Assembly (NCBI GenBank): GCA_002292025.1
Contig: DBBC01000096.1
Coordinates: forward strand, 12,857-30,724
Source of the DNA: Firmicutes bacterium UBA994
Lineage (GTDB): Bacteria; Bacillota; UBA994
Length of the DNA stretch: 17,868 bases
Reading direction: 5' to 3'
Shown: piece after piece, positions 1 through 7,695 of the stretch
Position numbering within the stretch: the stretch's first letter is position 1
Layout of the letters: the number at the start of each line of letters is the position of its first letter
Position numbers and translations under genes: made by a program
The notes under the pieces: model-generated
The model's input: the letters and a program-made list of their open reading frames with translations, nothing else
Told to the model about the DNA's origin: nothing
The model's database searches: none

Positions 1-39
1 GCTCCGTCCCTTTTGCTTCCCTTTTTCTTCTCTTTTGCT

Positions 40-576
40 TCACCTGATGATGCCCCATATTTGGGCGGTAAGTGCGGGGCTAAGGCCTAAAACGGCACTG
101 ACTACACGCGAGTTCTCAACATAAGCGGAGAACTGCCCCATCGGCAACGCGGTAAGCAACGCGGAGATCACAAAGACGATGACTACTCCCTTGGCCAAGC
201 CAAAGGCTACGCCCCCCACCCGGTTAAACGTGCCAATGATGGGGAGGTTAGCTAGGAAATCCGCCATGATGGCGACAAGTTCAACCACCAGCTTCACAAC
301 GATCAGCACAGCGAGAAAGCCAAGTGCGTTTACCGCTGACGCGCCCACGTTAAAATTGCCCCACAAAGGGCCCAGCGCTTGGTTGAGATAAGTATCCAGC
401 GCAAAAAGGCGATTAAGTTCACCTGCCGCAGTTGGACCTAGCAGGAAGGCTAAATAGAGGGATAAGGCCCATGCCGCTAGGTCAAAGAGCTGCCGCACTA
501 GGCCGCGACTGCCCCCCATTACGGCAAAAAAGCCAATGACGAGCAAGAGACCGTAGTCTAGCGCGTTAAAGTTCAC
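40..576 (-). CDS. cvpA: CvpA family membrane protein
   Basis: 178-residue integral membrane protein of the CvpA (colicin V production) family. In the sequence, about four hydrophobic segments are visible (roughly residues 7-22, 28-50, 80-105 and 120-145), with the family's short basic loop SRGLVRQLFDL after the first. The family is linked to colicin V production in E. coli and to envelope integrity; its molecular role is not settled. The start is GTG at 574-576, preceded by a GGAGGAGG site. It lies 14 bp after zapA and is the last complete gene of the pheS-pheT-zapA-cvpA run. The 39 bp after its stop are purine-rich on the minus strand with no terminator hairpin, so the operon probably continues off the window (mutS2 is the usual next gene in Bacillota, but it is not visible here). 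Confidence 0.88.
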   Translation of the reverse strand: MNFNALDYGLLLVIGFFAVMGGSRGLVRQLFDLAAWALSLYLAFLLGPTAAGELNRLFALDTYLNQALGPLWGNFNVGASAVNALGFLAVLIVVKLVVELVAIMADFLANLPIIGTFNRVGGVAFGLAKGVVIVFVISALLTALPMGQFSAYVENSRVVSAVLGLSPALTAQIWGIIR

Positions 577-590
577 GCCTGCCTCCTCCT

Positions 591-887
591 TTAGTGTCGG
601 GACTGGCTTGATTCGAACTGATCAAGGAGCGCTATTCGCTGCTCCAATACACTGACACGTCGTATTAGCTCCACTCGTTCTCGTTCGGTCTCAGCCGCCT
701 CACGGGCTACGCTCAAAGCCGCTAAAATCGCAAGCTGGGTCACGCTGATCCGCTCATACTGCTCAGCATATTCCCGCATACGCTTGTCAATGACGCGAGC
801 AAGGCGCAGGAGTTCAGCAGGCGCAGCTGAACGTAATTGCAGAGTCTGTCCATAGATGTCTAGTTTCACAGTCTCCCTTTCCTCCAC
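591..887 (-). CDS. zapA: Cell division protein ZapA
   Basis: Small cytoplasmic FtsZ-ring-associated protein. ZapA binds FtsZ and promotes bundling of its filaments at mid-cell. The family's opening beta strand is visible as VKLDIYGQTLQLR, followed by the helix LLRLARVIDKRMREY and a long charged helix to the C-terminus that should form the dimeric coiled coil. I chose the GTG at 885-887 because GGGAGG lies 8 nt upstream. An in-frame ATG at 906-908 would add seven residues (105 instead of 98 aa) but has no convincing ribosome binding site. The gene lies between pheT and cvpA in the same orientation, a common Bacillota arrangement, so it is probably translated from the pheST transcript. Confidence 0.87.
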   Translation of the reverse strand: MEERETVKLDIYGQTLQLRSAAPAELLRLARVIDKRMREYAEQYERISVTQLAILAALSVAREAAETERERVELIRRVSVLEQRIALLDQFESSQSRH

Positions 888-939
888 CGCCGCTGCCTCC
901 CTTTTCATAGACGTACTATCCGCATCGGCGAAATCCTGC

Positions 940-2997
940 TTATGCTCGCCAAGTTACGCCAAAAGCAAGCTCCAGCTCACTTCGGATTTTTCCCAGCATA
1001 ACGCTTAGCTCCGCTTCAGTAAAACTCGTACCGCCAAGCGGAACAAACTCCAAGCGAATCGCTATACTACGGGAGCCTAGCGGTGTGCTGCTCCCGACAT
1101 ACACATCAAACAGAGTGGCGGACGAAAGCCGTTCACCGCCAGCTTGACGGATACTTGCGAGAATATCCGCGGCACTGATGCTCTCGTCTACTACGAACGC
1201 GATATCCCGCTTTACCGCTATGCTACTGCTTATGCCACGATAAAGCGGTTTACCGAACAGAGAATGTAAGATGCTAGCGACAGCAATTTCGGCCACTACG
1301 GTTCTCTCTTTAAGCCCTATCAGGGGGTGAATTTCACCTATGTACCCCACGCTAGTTCCCGCATGCCAGATCTCCGCTTGACGCGTGAGGTGAAGGAAAG
1401 GCTCTTGACTCGCGATATACTGCGCACCCGGCAGCAACACTTCCACTAATCCCTTGAGGTAAAAGAAGTCTAGGTGAGCGCTCTGCTCTATCCAATTGCC
1501 CTCACGCACGCCAAACGCACCCAGACAAAGATTTTGCTGCTCCAAGGGTTTATCCGCATGGGGTAAGTACACTGTTCCTAGCTCAAACAAGGACATGCCA
1601 CTGACTTGGCGCACTTGGTTATAGCCAAGCACCCCCACCATACTGGGCATAAGCGTGGGCCTAAGCTCGCTTCTGTCGCGGCTAAGTGGGTTGGCGAGCG
1701 CGACGGCAGAACGAAAAGCGTGGCGTTCTGGCAGCATAAACTTTATTGCGTTGTCTGGGTCATAAAAGCTTGCGGTTATTACTTCGTCCACGCCTAGTGA
1801 AAGCAGCGTGCGCCGCAAGGACCGCGACATGCGCTGATCTTCCGTCAACCTCCCCTGTGTTACATCCCCGCGCAAGGTGCTGATTGGCACATTGTGAAAG
1901 CCATGCATGCGCCCGATCTCTTCGACTAAGTCGACTTCCTGTGTGATGTCGCCACGTCGGGAGGGAACAGAGACCACGCGACAATCACCATGTACTTCTG
2001 TCGGCATACCTAATCGCATGAGAATTGTGTCCATTTCCGCTGGCCTAAGGTCAATTCCTAACAAGGAGTTTGCGCGTTCCGGCCGTAATGAGACGTGTCG
2101 ATAGGAGCAATAGACGGGCTCGACACCTACGCACTCGCCTAAAATTTGCCCTACACCAAGCGATTGAAACAGGTGGACTGCGCGTTGCAATGCCCCCTTG
2201 ATGCCGCTAGGGTCTACGCCTTTGTCAAACCGCAACGAAGCCTCTGTGCGCAGTCCGAGGGCGCGTGCGGTACGCCTAATGCTAGTGCGATCAAACAGCG
2301 CCGACTCCAGCACAATGCGCCGCGTGCTCCCCGAGACTTCGGAGCCTTGCCCTCCCATCACACCTGCAATGGCCAATGCACACTTATCGTCGGCAATAAC
2401 TAGTGCCCCTTGTGGCAGTTCTCGCGCTGCACCGTCAATTAGCGTGATGCTTTCACCCATCACACTCTCGCGGATAGTCAAGCGCTTCCCCGCTATGCGA
2501 TCATAGTCAAAAGCATGTAAAGGCTGACCCATCTCCCACATTACGAAATTTGTTATATCTACCACGTTGTTCACCGGGCGCAGACCCACGCTCTCCAGCC
2601 GATTTTTTAGCCATATGGGAGACTCTCCTAGGGACACATCTAGGACTAACCCCAGATACCCGCTGCAGAGGCTGGGGGCCTGAACTTCCACAGACAGATG
2701 CGGGCTGCTGGCCAAGGCTGTGCCAACACTAACGCCATCCGGCAGAGCTACCGTTTTGCCGGTAAGTGCTGCCACTTCGTAAGCTACTCCCAGTATGCTT
2801 TGGCAGTCAGCGCGATTAGGGGTCAAGTCTAATTCCAATACTTCATCGTTAAAGAGCTCATCCGCTTGTTCGCTAGCGAGGCTCACCTTATTCACTGCGT
2901 CTACCGCGATGCCCGCGTGCGTCAACATCGCGGCAATTTCAGTCGCTGTTTGCTCTACAGCGATGATCTGCTTTAGCCAATCCAAGGACACCTTCAT
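940..2997 (-). CDS. pheT: Phenylalanyl-tRNA synthetase beta subunit lacking the N-terminal OB domain
   Basis: Beta subunit of the alpha2-beta2 enzyme that charges tRNA-Phe. At 685 residues it is about 110 shorter than the usual ~800. The B1 segment (residues 1-40) runs almost directly into DEVLELDLTPNRADC (51-65). In E. coli-type PheT an EMAP/Arc1p-like tRNA-binding OB fold (B2) lies between these parts, and here it is absent. The B3/B4 editing domain is intact: QPLHAFD (H161), GVMGGQGSEV, LESALFD (E231), TEASLRF. Next come the B5 domain (about 300-370), the inactive synthetase-like core B6/B7 (about 380-590) and a C-terminal FDX-ACB anticodon-binding domain (about 595-685). The ATG start has GGAGGTGA upstream, overlapping the pheS stop codon, which suggests translational coupling. 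Confidence 0.96.
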   Translation of the reverse strand: MKVSLDWLKQIIAVEQTATEIAAMLTHAGIAVDAVNKVSLASEQADELFNDEVLELDLTPNRADCQSILGVAYEVAALTGKTVALPDGVSVGTALASSPHLSVEVQAPSLCSGYLGLVLDVSLGESPIWLKNRLESVGLRPVNNVVDITNFVMWEMGQPLHAFDYDRIAGKRLTIRESVMGESITLIDGAARELPQGALVIADDKCALAIAGVMGGQGSEVSGSTRRIVLESALFDRTSIRRTARALGLRTEASLRFDKGVDPSGIKGALQRAVHLFQSLGVGQILGECVGVEPVYCSYRHVSLRPERANSLLGIDLRPAEMDTILMRLGMPTEVHGDCRVVSVPSRRGDITQEVDLVEEIGRMHGFHNVPISTLRGDVTQGRLTEDQRMSRSLRRTLLSLGVDEVITASFYDPDNAIKFMLPERHAFRSAVALANPLSRDRSELRPTLMPSMVGVLGYNQVRQVSGMSLFELGTVYLPHADKPLEQQNLCLGAFGVREGNWIEQSAHLDFFYLKGLVEVLLPGAQYIASQEPFLHLTRQAEIWHAGTSVGYIGEIHPLIGLKERTVVAEIAVASILHSLFGKPLYRGISSSIAVKRDIAFVVDESISAADILASIRQAGGERLSSATLFDVYVGSSTPLGSRSIAIRLEFVPLGGTSFTEAELSVMLGKIRSELELAFGVTWRA

Positions 2998-3008
2998 GCC
3001 CTCACCTC

Positions 3009-4037
3009 CTAGAACTGCCGGATAAATCTGTAGTCATTTACAAAAAAGTGACGCAAGTCATCCACGTTGTATTTGAGCATGGCGATGCGCTCCACCCCCA
3101 TGCCAAAAGCAAACCCGCTGACTACTTCTGGATCATAGCCTGACATACTGAGCACCGAAGGGTGCACCATACCGCAACCGAGGATTTCTACCCAGCCGGT
3201 GCCCTTGCATACCCTACACCCTCGCCCCCCACACGTACCGCACGAAACGTCGACCTCGGCACTAGGCTCCGTAAAGGGAAAATAACTCGGACGTAGTCTA
3301 ATCTCGCGCTCGGCGCCAAACATCTGCCGCGCAAACATCAAGAGTATAGATTTTAGGTGGGCTAGGCTAACGCCTTTGTCGATCACCAAGCCCTCAATTT
3401 GGTGAAACATAGGGGAATGCGTGGCGTCGTCGTCGCGGCGATACACTTTGCCTGGGCTGATGATGCGAATAGGGTGATGCGGGCTTAGCGCTTGCATAAC
3501 GCGAACTTGCACAGGCGAAGTCTGCGTCCGCATCACCCATCCCTCACGTAAGTAGAAGGAATCTTGCATATCGCGCGCGGGATGCAGCGGCGGCACATTG
3601 AGTGCTTCGAAGTTATAGTACTCGCTCTCGATTTCCGGCCCTTCGGCAACGCTAAAGCCTAGCCCTAAAAAAATCTCTGTGGCTTCGTCAATAATGCGGC
3701 TGAGAGGATGAACATGGGCGTGGTATATCTGCCTGCCGGGGAGAGTCACGTCGATGCGCTCCTGCTGCTGCTTGTGTACCAGTTCCGTTGCTGTCAACGC
3801 AGTTTTCTTATCCTCAAGCGCAGCCTCGATCTGGTCCCGCACTTCATTAGCCAGCTGCCCGACACGTGGGCGATCTGTGGGGTTAAGCGCACCCATGCCG
3901 CGCAGTATAGCCGTAAGCTCGCCTTTTTTGCCCAAAACACTGACGCGCAGTTCCTCCAGCGCGGCTACGTTGTCTAGCACGGCAATTTTCGCCGGAATGA
4001 CCTCGGACAAATGTCTAAGCTTCTCCATTAACTCCAC
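3009..4037 (-). CDS. pheS: Phenylalanyl-tRNA synthetase alpha subunit
   Basis: Catalytic alpha subunit, 342 residues, of normal length. The N-terminal coiled coil (about 1-95) binds tRNA. The class II core follows: motif 2 around GKVYRRDDDATHSPMFHQIEG without its last residue (196-215) and motif 3 FAFGMGVERIAML (309-321). Four cysteines, C266, C269, C274 and C277 (CGTCGGRGCRVC), form a probable metal-binding insert before GWVEILGCGMVHP. This insert is common in Gram-positive PheS, so it is not novel. The start is GTG at 4035-4037 with GGGAGG 7 nt upstream; the later ATG (4026-4028 region) is worse placed. pheT follows 11 bp later. The 397 bp upstream hold an attenuator-like leader and an inverted-repeat element, described separately. 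Confidence 0.96.
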   Translation of the reverse strand: MELMEKLRHLSEVIPAKIAVLDNVAALEELRVSVLGKKGELTAILRGMGALNPTDRPRVGQLANEVRDQIEAALEDKKTALTATELVHKQQQERIDVTLPGRQIYHAHVHPLSRIIDEATEIFLGLGFSVAEGPEIESEYYNFEALNVPPLHPARDMQDSFYLREGWVMRTQTSPVQVRVMQALSPHHPIRIISPGKVYRRDDDATHSPMFHQIEGLVIDKGVSLAHLKSILLMFARQMFGAEREIRLRPSYFPFTEPSAEVDVSCGTCGGRGCRVCKGTGWVEILGCGMVHPSVLSMSGYDPEVVSGFAFGMGVERIAMLKYNVDDLRHFFVNDYRFIRQF

Positions 4038-4082
4038 TTTGCTTCCTCCCTTGTCACTGCCTACGTGTTTCGGAACTGATTT

Positions 4083-4180
4083 TATCCACTAAGAACACGA
4101 AGTAGCACTAAGGGGTTCTAGACTTCTTGTTCAAGTTCAACTGTGCCATTCTTAGTGTCCCTTTGTGTACTTCGTGGATA
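4083..4180. repeat. Inverted repeat of CACNAAG-periodic units
   Basis: Two 30-bp arms, 4083-4112 and the reverse complement of 4151-4180, match at 24 of 30 positions. The outer ends are exact (TATCCAC / GTGGATA), and the arms are separated by 38 bp. Each arm consists of three degenerate 9-10 bp units of the form CACNAAGNN. The element sits between the leader terminator and the pheS ribosome binding site. Transcribed, it would form a long imperfect hairpin. No target-site duplication is evident at its borders. It resembles a small non-autonomous mobile repeat or a dispersed intergenic repeat. Confidence 0.6.
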
Positions 4181-4210
4181 GTTCTCCCGCAGGCGTCCCT
4201 GTACCCCTTT

Positions 4211-4245
4211 AAGAAAAGTGACCCCACCCCTGTAGGGACGAGGTC
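4211..4245 (-). terminator. Intrinsic terminator/attenuator in the pheS leader
   Basis: On the minus strand GACCTCGTCCC and GGGTGGGGTC pair across a TACA loop (10 pairs with G-U wobbles and one bulge), followed by ACTTTTCTT. It lies about 170 nt upstream of the pheS start, much further than the corresponding thrS terminator (about 40 nt), because the inverted repeat lies between. Confidence 0.65.
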
Positions 4246-4415
4246 AACTCGCGGCACTCTCGACAACTACCGGACTCCGTCTTGCGTCCTAGTTGAAGAC
4301 TAACTTTCTGTACATTAGATAAGCGACAACAGAGCCCGTACTTTCAAACAACCTCCAGTAAAAAGCGGCGGTCAACACCCTCACGCAGACACACCCTCTC
4401 GTTTCTCTTAGAGGA

Positions 4416-4444
4416 AGTATAGCATGGAAAAGCATCACCTACAA
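4416..4444 (-). promoter_or_regulatory. Candidate promoter for pheST
   Basis: On the minus strand TATACT (4416-4421) lies 17 bp downstream of TTGTAG (4439-4444). The -35 is weak (TTG only). It overlaps the trmH stop codon and would start a transcript at about 4409, just ahead of the pheS leader. Confidence 0.4.
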
Positions 4445-5259
4445 GGAGGCGTGAAGGCTGTTCTGCGCCATTGTCCGAGAATTTCGTATAGCAATACACC
4501 TGCAGCTACTCCTACATTGAGAGATTCTGCTCTACCGGGCATCGGAATACGCACAAGCTCAGCCTGCTCTCGCCAAGGCGAGGCCAACCCACTGCCCTCA
4601 TTGCCAAAGACCACCGCTAAAGGCTGCTTATACTCCCGATCAAAGTGCGTCGTTTCACCCCTCGCATCGGCAGCGACTATATTATAGCCTGCTTGGAGCA
4701 ATGCGCTGAGCAGTGAGTGGCCGTCCACATCCCGGCAGACCGGCAGATGGAAATGCGAACCCATCGCGGCGCGTACTACTTTGGGATTATATATATCGAC
4801 GCTGCCGCGCAGGGACACGAATGCACCCGCACCAACCGCGTCCGCTAGGCGGAGGAGAGTGCCCATATTTCCAGGGTCTTGCAGTGCACATGACACCACT
4901 AACAGCCTCGGGTTGCGCGATAGCACGTTATCTAGGGACGTAGCGATATCTCTTACCACAGCCAGCACACCCTGTGGGGTCTTAGTATCACACAACGTCA
5001 CGAATATTTCGGTGGCAACGCATACGACCTGCAGTCTGGTGTCTGCATGTGCTTGCACCAACTCGGCTATACCGGCATCATGCCAAGAGTTATTGTCTAC
5101 TAGAACAACTGCTGTCTGCTCGGACTCCACCGCTTCGCGCACTGACCGCACCCCTTCAACTACAAAGGCACGCTGCTTGTCCCGTCCTTGCGCCGTGCCA
5201 AGGCTACGCACTAGGCGCACCCAGCGATTATCAGGGGAGGTTACAGTCGCAGGCTTCAA
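4435..5259 (-). CDS. SpoU/TrmH-family RNA 2'-O-ribose methyltransferase
   Basis: 274-residue SAM-dependent RNA ribose methylase of the SPOUT (trefoil-knot) superfamily, like B. subtilis YsgA. The N-terminal substrate-binding domain is recognisable by RAFVVEGVRSVREAV (30-44). The three SpoU motifs follow: LQDPGNMGTLLRLADAVGA (127-145, with N131 and R137), VVFGNEGSGL (217-226) and IPMPGRAESLNVGVAAGVLL (238-257). The position of the target nucleotide (23S rRNA or tRNA) cannot be told from sequence. The start is TTG at 5257-5259, one base after the trkA stop, with no good ribosome binding site, so translation is probably coupled to trkA. A SpoU methylase just upstream of pheST is common in Bacillota. 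Confidence 0.9.
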   Translation of the reverse strand: MKPATVTSPDNRWVRLVRSLGTAQGRDKQRAFVVEGVRSVREAVESEQTAVVLVDNNSWHDAGIAELVQAHADTRLQVVCVATEIFVTLCDTKTPQGVLAVVRDIATSLDNVLSRNPRLLVVSCALQDPGNMGTLLRLADAVGAGAFVSLRGSVDIYNPKVVRAAMGSHFHLPVCRDVDGHSLLSALLQAGYNIVAADARGETTHFDREYKQPLAVVFGNEGSGLASPWREQAELVRIPMPGRAESLNVGVAAGVLLYEILGQWRRTAFTPPCR

Positions 5260-5260
5260 G

Positions 5261-5908
5261 TTAAGAGCGCTCTAAGCGCTTGAGGTCGTCATTCTTGCCC
5301 ACCACTACTAACACGTCGCCCGCTTCGATTTTCTCATCTGCTTTAAGCGCTAAGCTAAGCTCGTCCCCCCGTTTCACGGCAATGATGTTGGCCTGGTACT
5401 TATTGCGGAAATCAAGCTGGCGCAGACTATGCCCCACCATGGCGGGCCCCACCATGAACTCTAGGATACTGATATCAGGGGCAAGTTCAATGTACTCTAA
5501 AATATTTGTGGCGGCAAGACTCTTAGCTACGCGGCTACCCATATCACGCTCGGGGAAAACTACGCGGTCAGCGCCGATTTTGTAGAGTACCCGTCCATGC
5601 AGCTCGCTCTGTGCCTTGGCCAGCACATGTTTTACTCCAAGCTCTTTAAGCATAAGCGTGACAAGAATGCTAGCCTGAATATCGCCCCCTACCCCCACTA
5701 TGACCGTGTCAAAGTTGCGGATACCGATGGCGCGCAAGGCTTGCTCATCTGTTGCGTCAGCCTCTACCGCGCGAGTGCAGTTGTCTAGATTGTGGCGCAC
5801 GCGCTCTTCAGATTCGTCAATGCCAAGCACTTGATATCCTGCAGCATGAAGTGTCCTAGCTACACTCGACCCAAATCGCCCTAACCCAATCACCGCGAAC
5901 TGTTTCAT
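5261..5908 (-). CDS. trkA: KtrA/TrkA-type potassium uptake regulatory subunit
   Basis: Cytoplasmic nucleotide-gating (RCK) subunit that assembles as a ring on the TrkH/KtrB channel. Residues 1-125 form the Rossmann RCK_N domain with VIGLGRFGSSVA (GxGxxG at 8-13), an acidic residue in LGIDES at the end of strand 2, and the NAD/ATP-binding core. About 135-215 is the RCK_C (TrkA_C) ligand-binding domain, ending IEAGDVLVVVGKNDDLKRL. The length of about 215 aa matches single-RCK KtrA/KtrC rather than the double-RCK E. coli TrkA. I prefer the ATG at 5906-5908 because GAGGAG lies 10 nt upstream; an in-frame TTG two codons earlier (5912-5914) is also possible. It begins 15 bp after trkH ends. Confidence 0.93.
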   Translation of the reverse strand: MKQFAVIGLGRFGSSVARTLHAAGYQVLGIDESEERVRHNLDNCTRAVEADATDEQALRAIGIRNFDTVIVGVGGDIQASILVTLMLKELGVKHVLAKAQSELHGRVLYKIGADRVVFPERDMGSRVAKSLAATNILEYIELAPDISILEFMVGPAMVGHSLRQLDFRNKYQANIIAVKRGDELSLALKADEKIEAGDVLVVVGKNDDLKRLERS

Positions 5909-5923
5909 AATCAACTTACTCCT

Positions 5924-7255
5924 CTAACCTACGATTATTTTCCCTTCGGGGTAACGCACTGATGCCGCACATGGGTCTGGTTTAGCAATTATTGCTAGCA
6001 CCAATGTCAAAGGCCCTACCCGACCGGCGAACATAGTGAGTGCAAGGACTAGGCGGCCAACGGTACTGAGCGTGGAAGTGATACCGCGGCTTAAGCCCAC
6101 AGTACCGAACGCAGAAACCGCTTCGAAAAGAGTATCTAAGAACGAGGCGTCTTCTGTCAACAGCAAAATAAAGGTGGTGGTGAGCACCAAAGCGAGTGAA
6201 ATGGCCGCGATGGTCAGACACTTAATAGCGATAGCGTGACCGATTCGCCGACCACGTATGATCACATCTCCTTGCCCCCGCACTGCCGCAACTACGGTAA
6301 GAACTACCATGGTAAAGGTGGTCGTCTTAATGCCGCCGCCGGTAGATGCCGGCGATGCCCCGATAAACATCAGCACGATCACAAGCAAAGCCGTGGCCTC
6401 GCTAAGCGCGCCTGTAGGCACCGTGTTAAAGCCGGCAGTACGCGGCGTGATCGCTGTGAACAGGGATCCTAGCACACGACCGGTAAGGTCGTAATCAGCG
6501 AGGGCGCCATTCCACTCCATTATGCCGATTAGAACGGCCGGGATAATAATGAGCAACGCTGTCACTTTAAGTACGACTTCGCTGTGCAGCGCAAGGTTCT
6601 TAAGGCTGCGTTTGGAGTAGAGATCCGCCAGTACGCTGAACCCTATGCCGCCCAAAATTATCAGGAACATGATTACCACGTTCACAGTAATATCCGAAGT
6701 GAACTGCTCTAAACTGCGAAAATTGTCAAATAGGTCGAATCCGGCGTTGCAAAAGGCAGACACGCTGTGAAACACTGCGTACCACAGCCCCCGTGATGTG
6801 CCAAACTGCGGTTGGAAGCGGATGAACAGAATTGTGGCCGCTGCAGACTGTATGATGAGCGTGGCCAACAGGACGTAACGGGCTAACTTCACCATGCCCT
6901 CCAGCGTAAACTGGTTGAATGCTTCTTGGATAATCAGCCGTTCGCGAAAGGTCACTTGCTTACCAAGAACCATGGCTACCATCGTGGCCATGGTCATAAG
7001 GCCTAAACCCCCAAACTGGATAAGTAGCAAAATCACGAACTGACCGAAAAAAGTGTAGCGGGTGCCGGTATCCACTACTGTAAGGCCAGTCACACATACC
7101 GCTGATGTCGCTGTAAACAGAGCGTCAACAAAGCCAACGGGGGCCTCCGTTGAGGCCCACGGCAACATCAGCAGAGCGGTACCTGTCAAAATCAGACCAA
7201 GAAAGGTAAGCGCCAGAATTTGCGCGGGGCTCAGGCGTGAGAACGCGAGCTTCAT
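5924..7255 (-). CDS. trkH: KtrB/TrkH-type potassium channel/transporter subunit
   Basis: 443-residue membrane protein with four repeated M1-P-M2 units that form one K+ pore. The pore loops are visible: TSAVCVTGLTVVDTG (about 50-64), HSVSAFCNAGFDLF (163-176), TAITPRTAGFNTVPTG (267-282) and EAVSAFGTVGLSRG (378-391), each with the selectivity-filter glycine. GASPASTGGGIKTTT (299-313) fits the intramembrane gating loop in the third repeat. The length matches KtrB (about 445), so Na+-linked Ktr uptake is more likely than E. coli-type Trk. The ATG has GAGGGGG 4 nt upstream. It lies 52 bp after rplT without a terminator between them, so it may be expressed from the infC promoter together with trkA. 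Confidence 0.94.
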   Translation of the reverse strand: MKLAFSRLSPAQILALTFLGLILTGTALLMLPWASTEAPVGFVDALFTATSAVCVTGLTVVDTGTRYTFFGQFVILLLIQFGGLGLMTMATMVAMVLGKQVTFRERLIIQEAFNQFTLEGMVKLARYVLLATLIIQSAAATILFIRFQPQFGTSRGLWYAVFHSVSAFCNAGFDLFDNFRSLEQFTSDITVNVVIMFLIILGGIGFSVLADLYSKRSLKNLALHSEVVLKVTALLIIIPAVLIGIMEWNGALADYDLTGRVLGSLFTAITPRTAGFNTVPTGALSEATALLVIVLMFIGASPASTGGGIKTTTFTMVVLTVVAAVRGQGDVIIRGRRIGHAIAIKCLTIAAISLALVLTTTFILLLTEDASFLDTLFEAVSAFGTVGLSRGITSTLSTVGRLVLALTMFAGRVGPLTLVLAIIAKPDPCAASVRYPEGKIIVG

Positions 7256-7307
7256 AGTACCCCCTCACTTTGCAACTAGGCAACCCTACGCTGACGGCTG
7301 TGCACTT

Positions 7308-7667
7308 TTAAGGGTGGAACTGCTGTTTAGCCAGAGTGACTAACTCACCAAATGAGGCTGGCTCACGTACAGCAAGATCCGAAAGCGTCTTGCGGTTCAG
7401 GACGACACCTGCTATCTTCAGACCGTTCATAAGTCTGCTGTAGGACATGCCGTTGATACGTGCGGCTGCATTGATACGCGTGATCCACAACCTGCGAAAA
7501 TCACGCTTCTTACGCCTCCGGTCGCGAAAAGCGTAGTAAAGCGCCTTCATGACCTGTTCATTAGCTACTTTGAATCGCTTGCTTTTGGCTCCCCAATAAC
7601 CTTTAGCCAACTTGAGAATCTTCTTATGACGAGCACGGGCGGTGACGCCCTTCTTTACACGTGCCAT
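7308..7667 (-). CDS. rplT: 50S ribosomal protein L20
   Basis: 119-residue large-subunit protein that binds 23S rRNA early in assembly and, in the Bacillota, represses its own operon through the leader RNA. The sequence begins MARVKKGVTARARHKKILK, has the very basic helix RDRRRKKRDFRRLWITRINA and ends LVTLAKQQFHP, all typical of L20. The frame is open a further 44 codons upstream through the rpmI region, but the ATG at 7665-7667 with GAGGAGG upstream is clearly the start. It is the third gene of infC-rpmI-rplT. Confidence 0.97.
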   Translation of the reverse strand: MARVKKGVTARARHKKILKLAKGYWGAKSKRFKVANEQVMKALYYAFRDRRRKKRDFRRLWITRINAAARINGMSYSRLMNGLKIAGVVLNRKTLSDLAVREPASFGELVTLAKQQFHP

Positions 7668-7695
7668 GGTGGTTCCTCCTCGGTGTTTTGTATAG

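Larger units (their letters stand above)
4038..4409 (-). ncRNA. Leader of pheST: candidate degenerate T-box
   Basis: Non-coding leader between the trmH stop and pheS. Read on the minus strand it has a stem with arms CAACTA-GGAC and GTCC-GG-TAGTTG (4264-4295), placed like T-box stem III. Next comes GAGAGTGCCGCGAGTT (4246-4261), then CCTCGTCCCT leading into a terminator hairpin (4220-4245). The intact thrS T-box in this window has GGGTGGAACCGCGGGAGTT followed by CCTCGTCCCT, so the two are plainly similar. The pheS copy lacks three bases of the core (GTG-CCGCG instead of GTGGNACCGCG). I could not identify a Stem I or a secure Phe specifier. It may instead be an unrelated attenuator, so confidence is moderate. 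Confidence 0.45.

Noticed and set aside
3207..3246. Four-cysteine insert in PheS as a novel metal site
   Set aside because: CxxC-x4-CxxC at this position is common in Gram-positive and related PheS sequences, so it is a family feature rather than a novelty.
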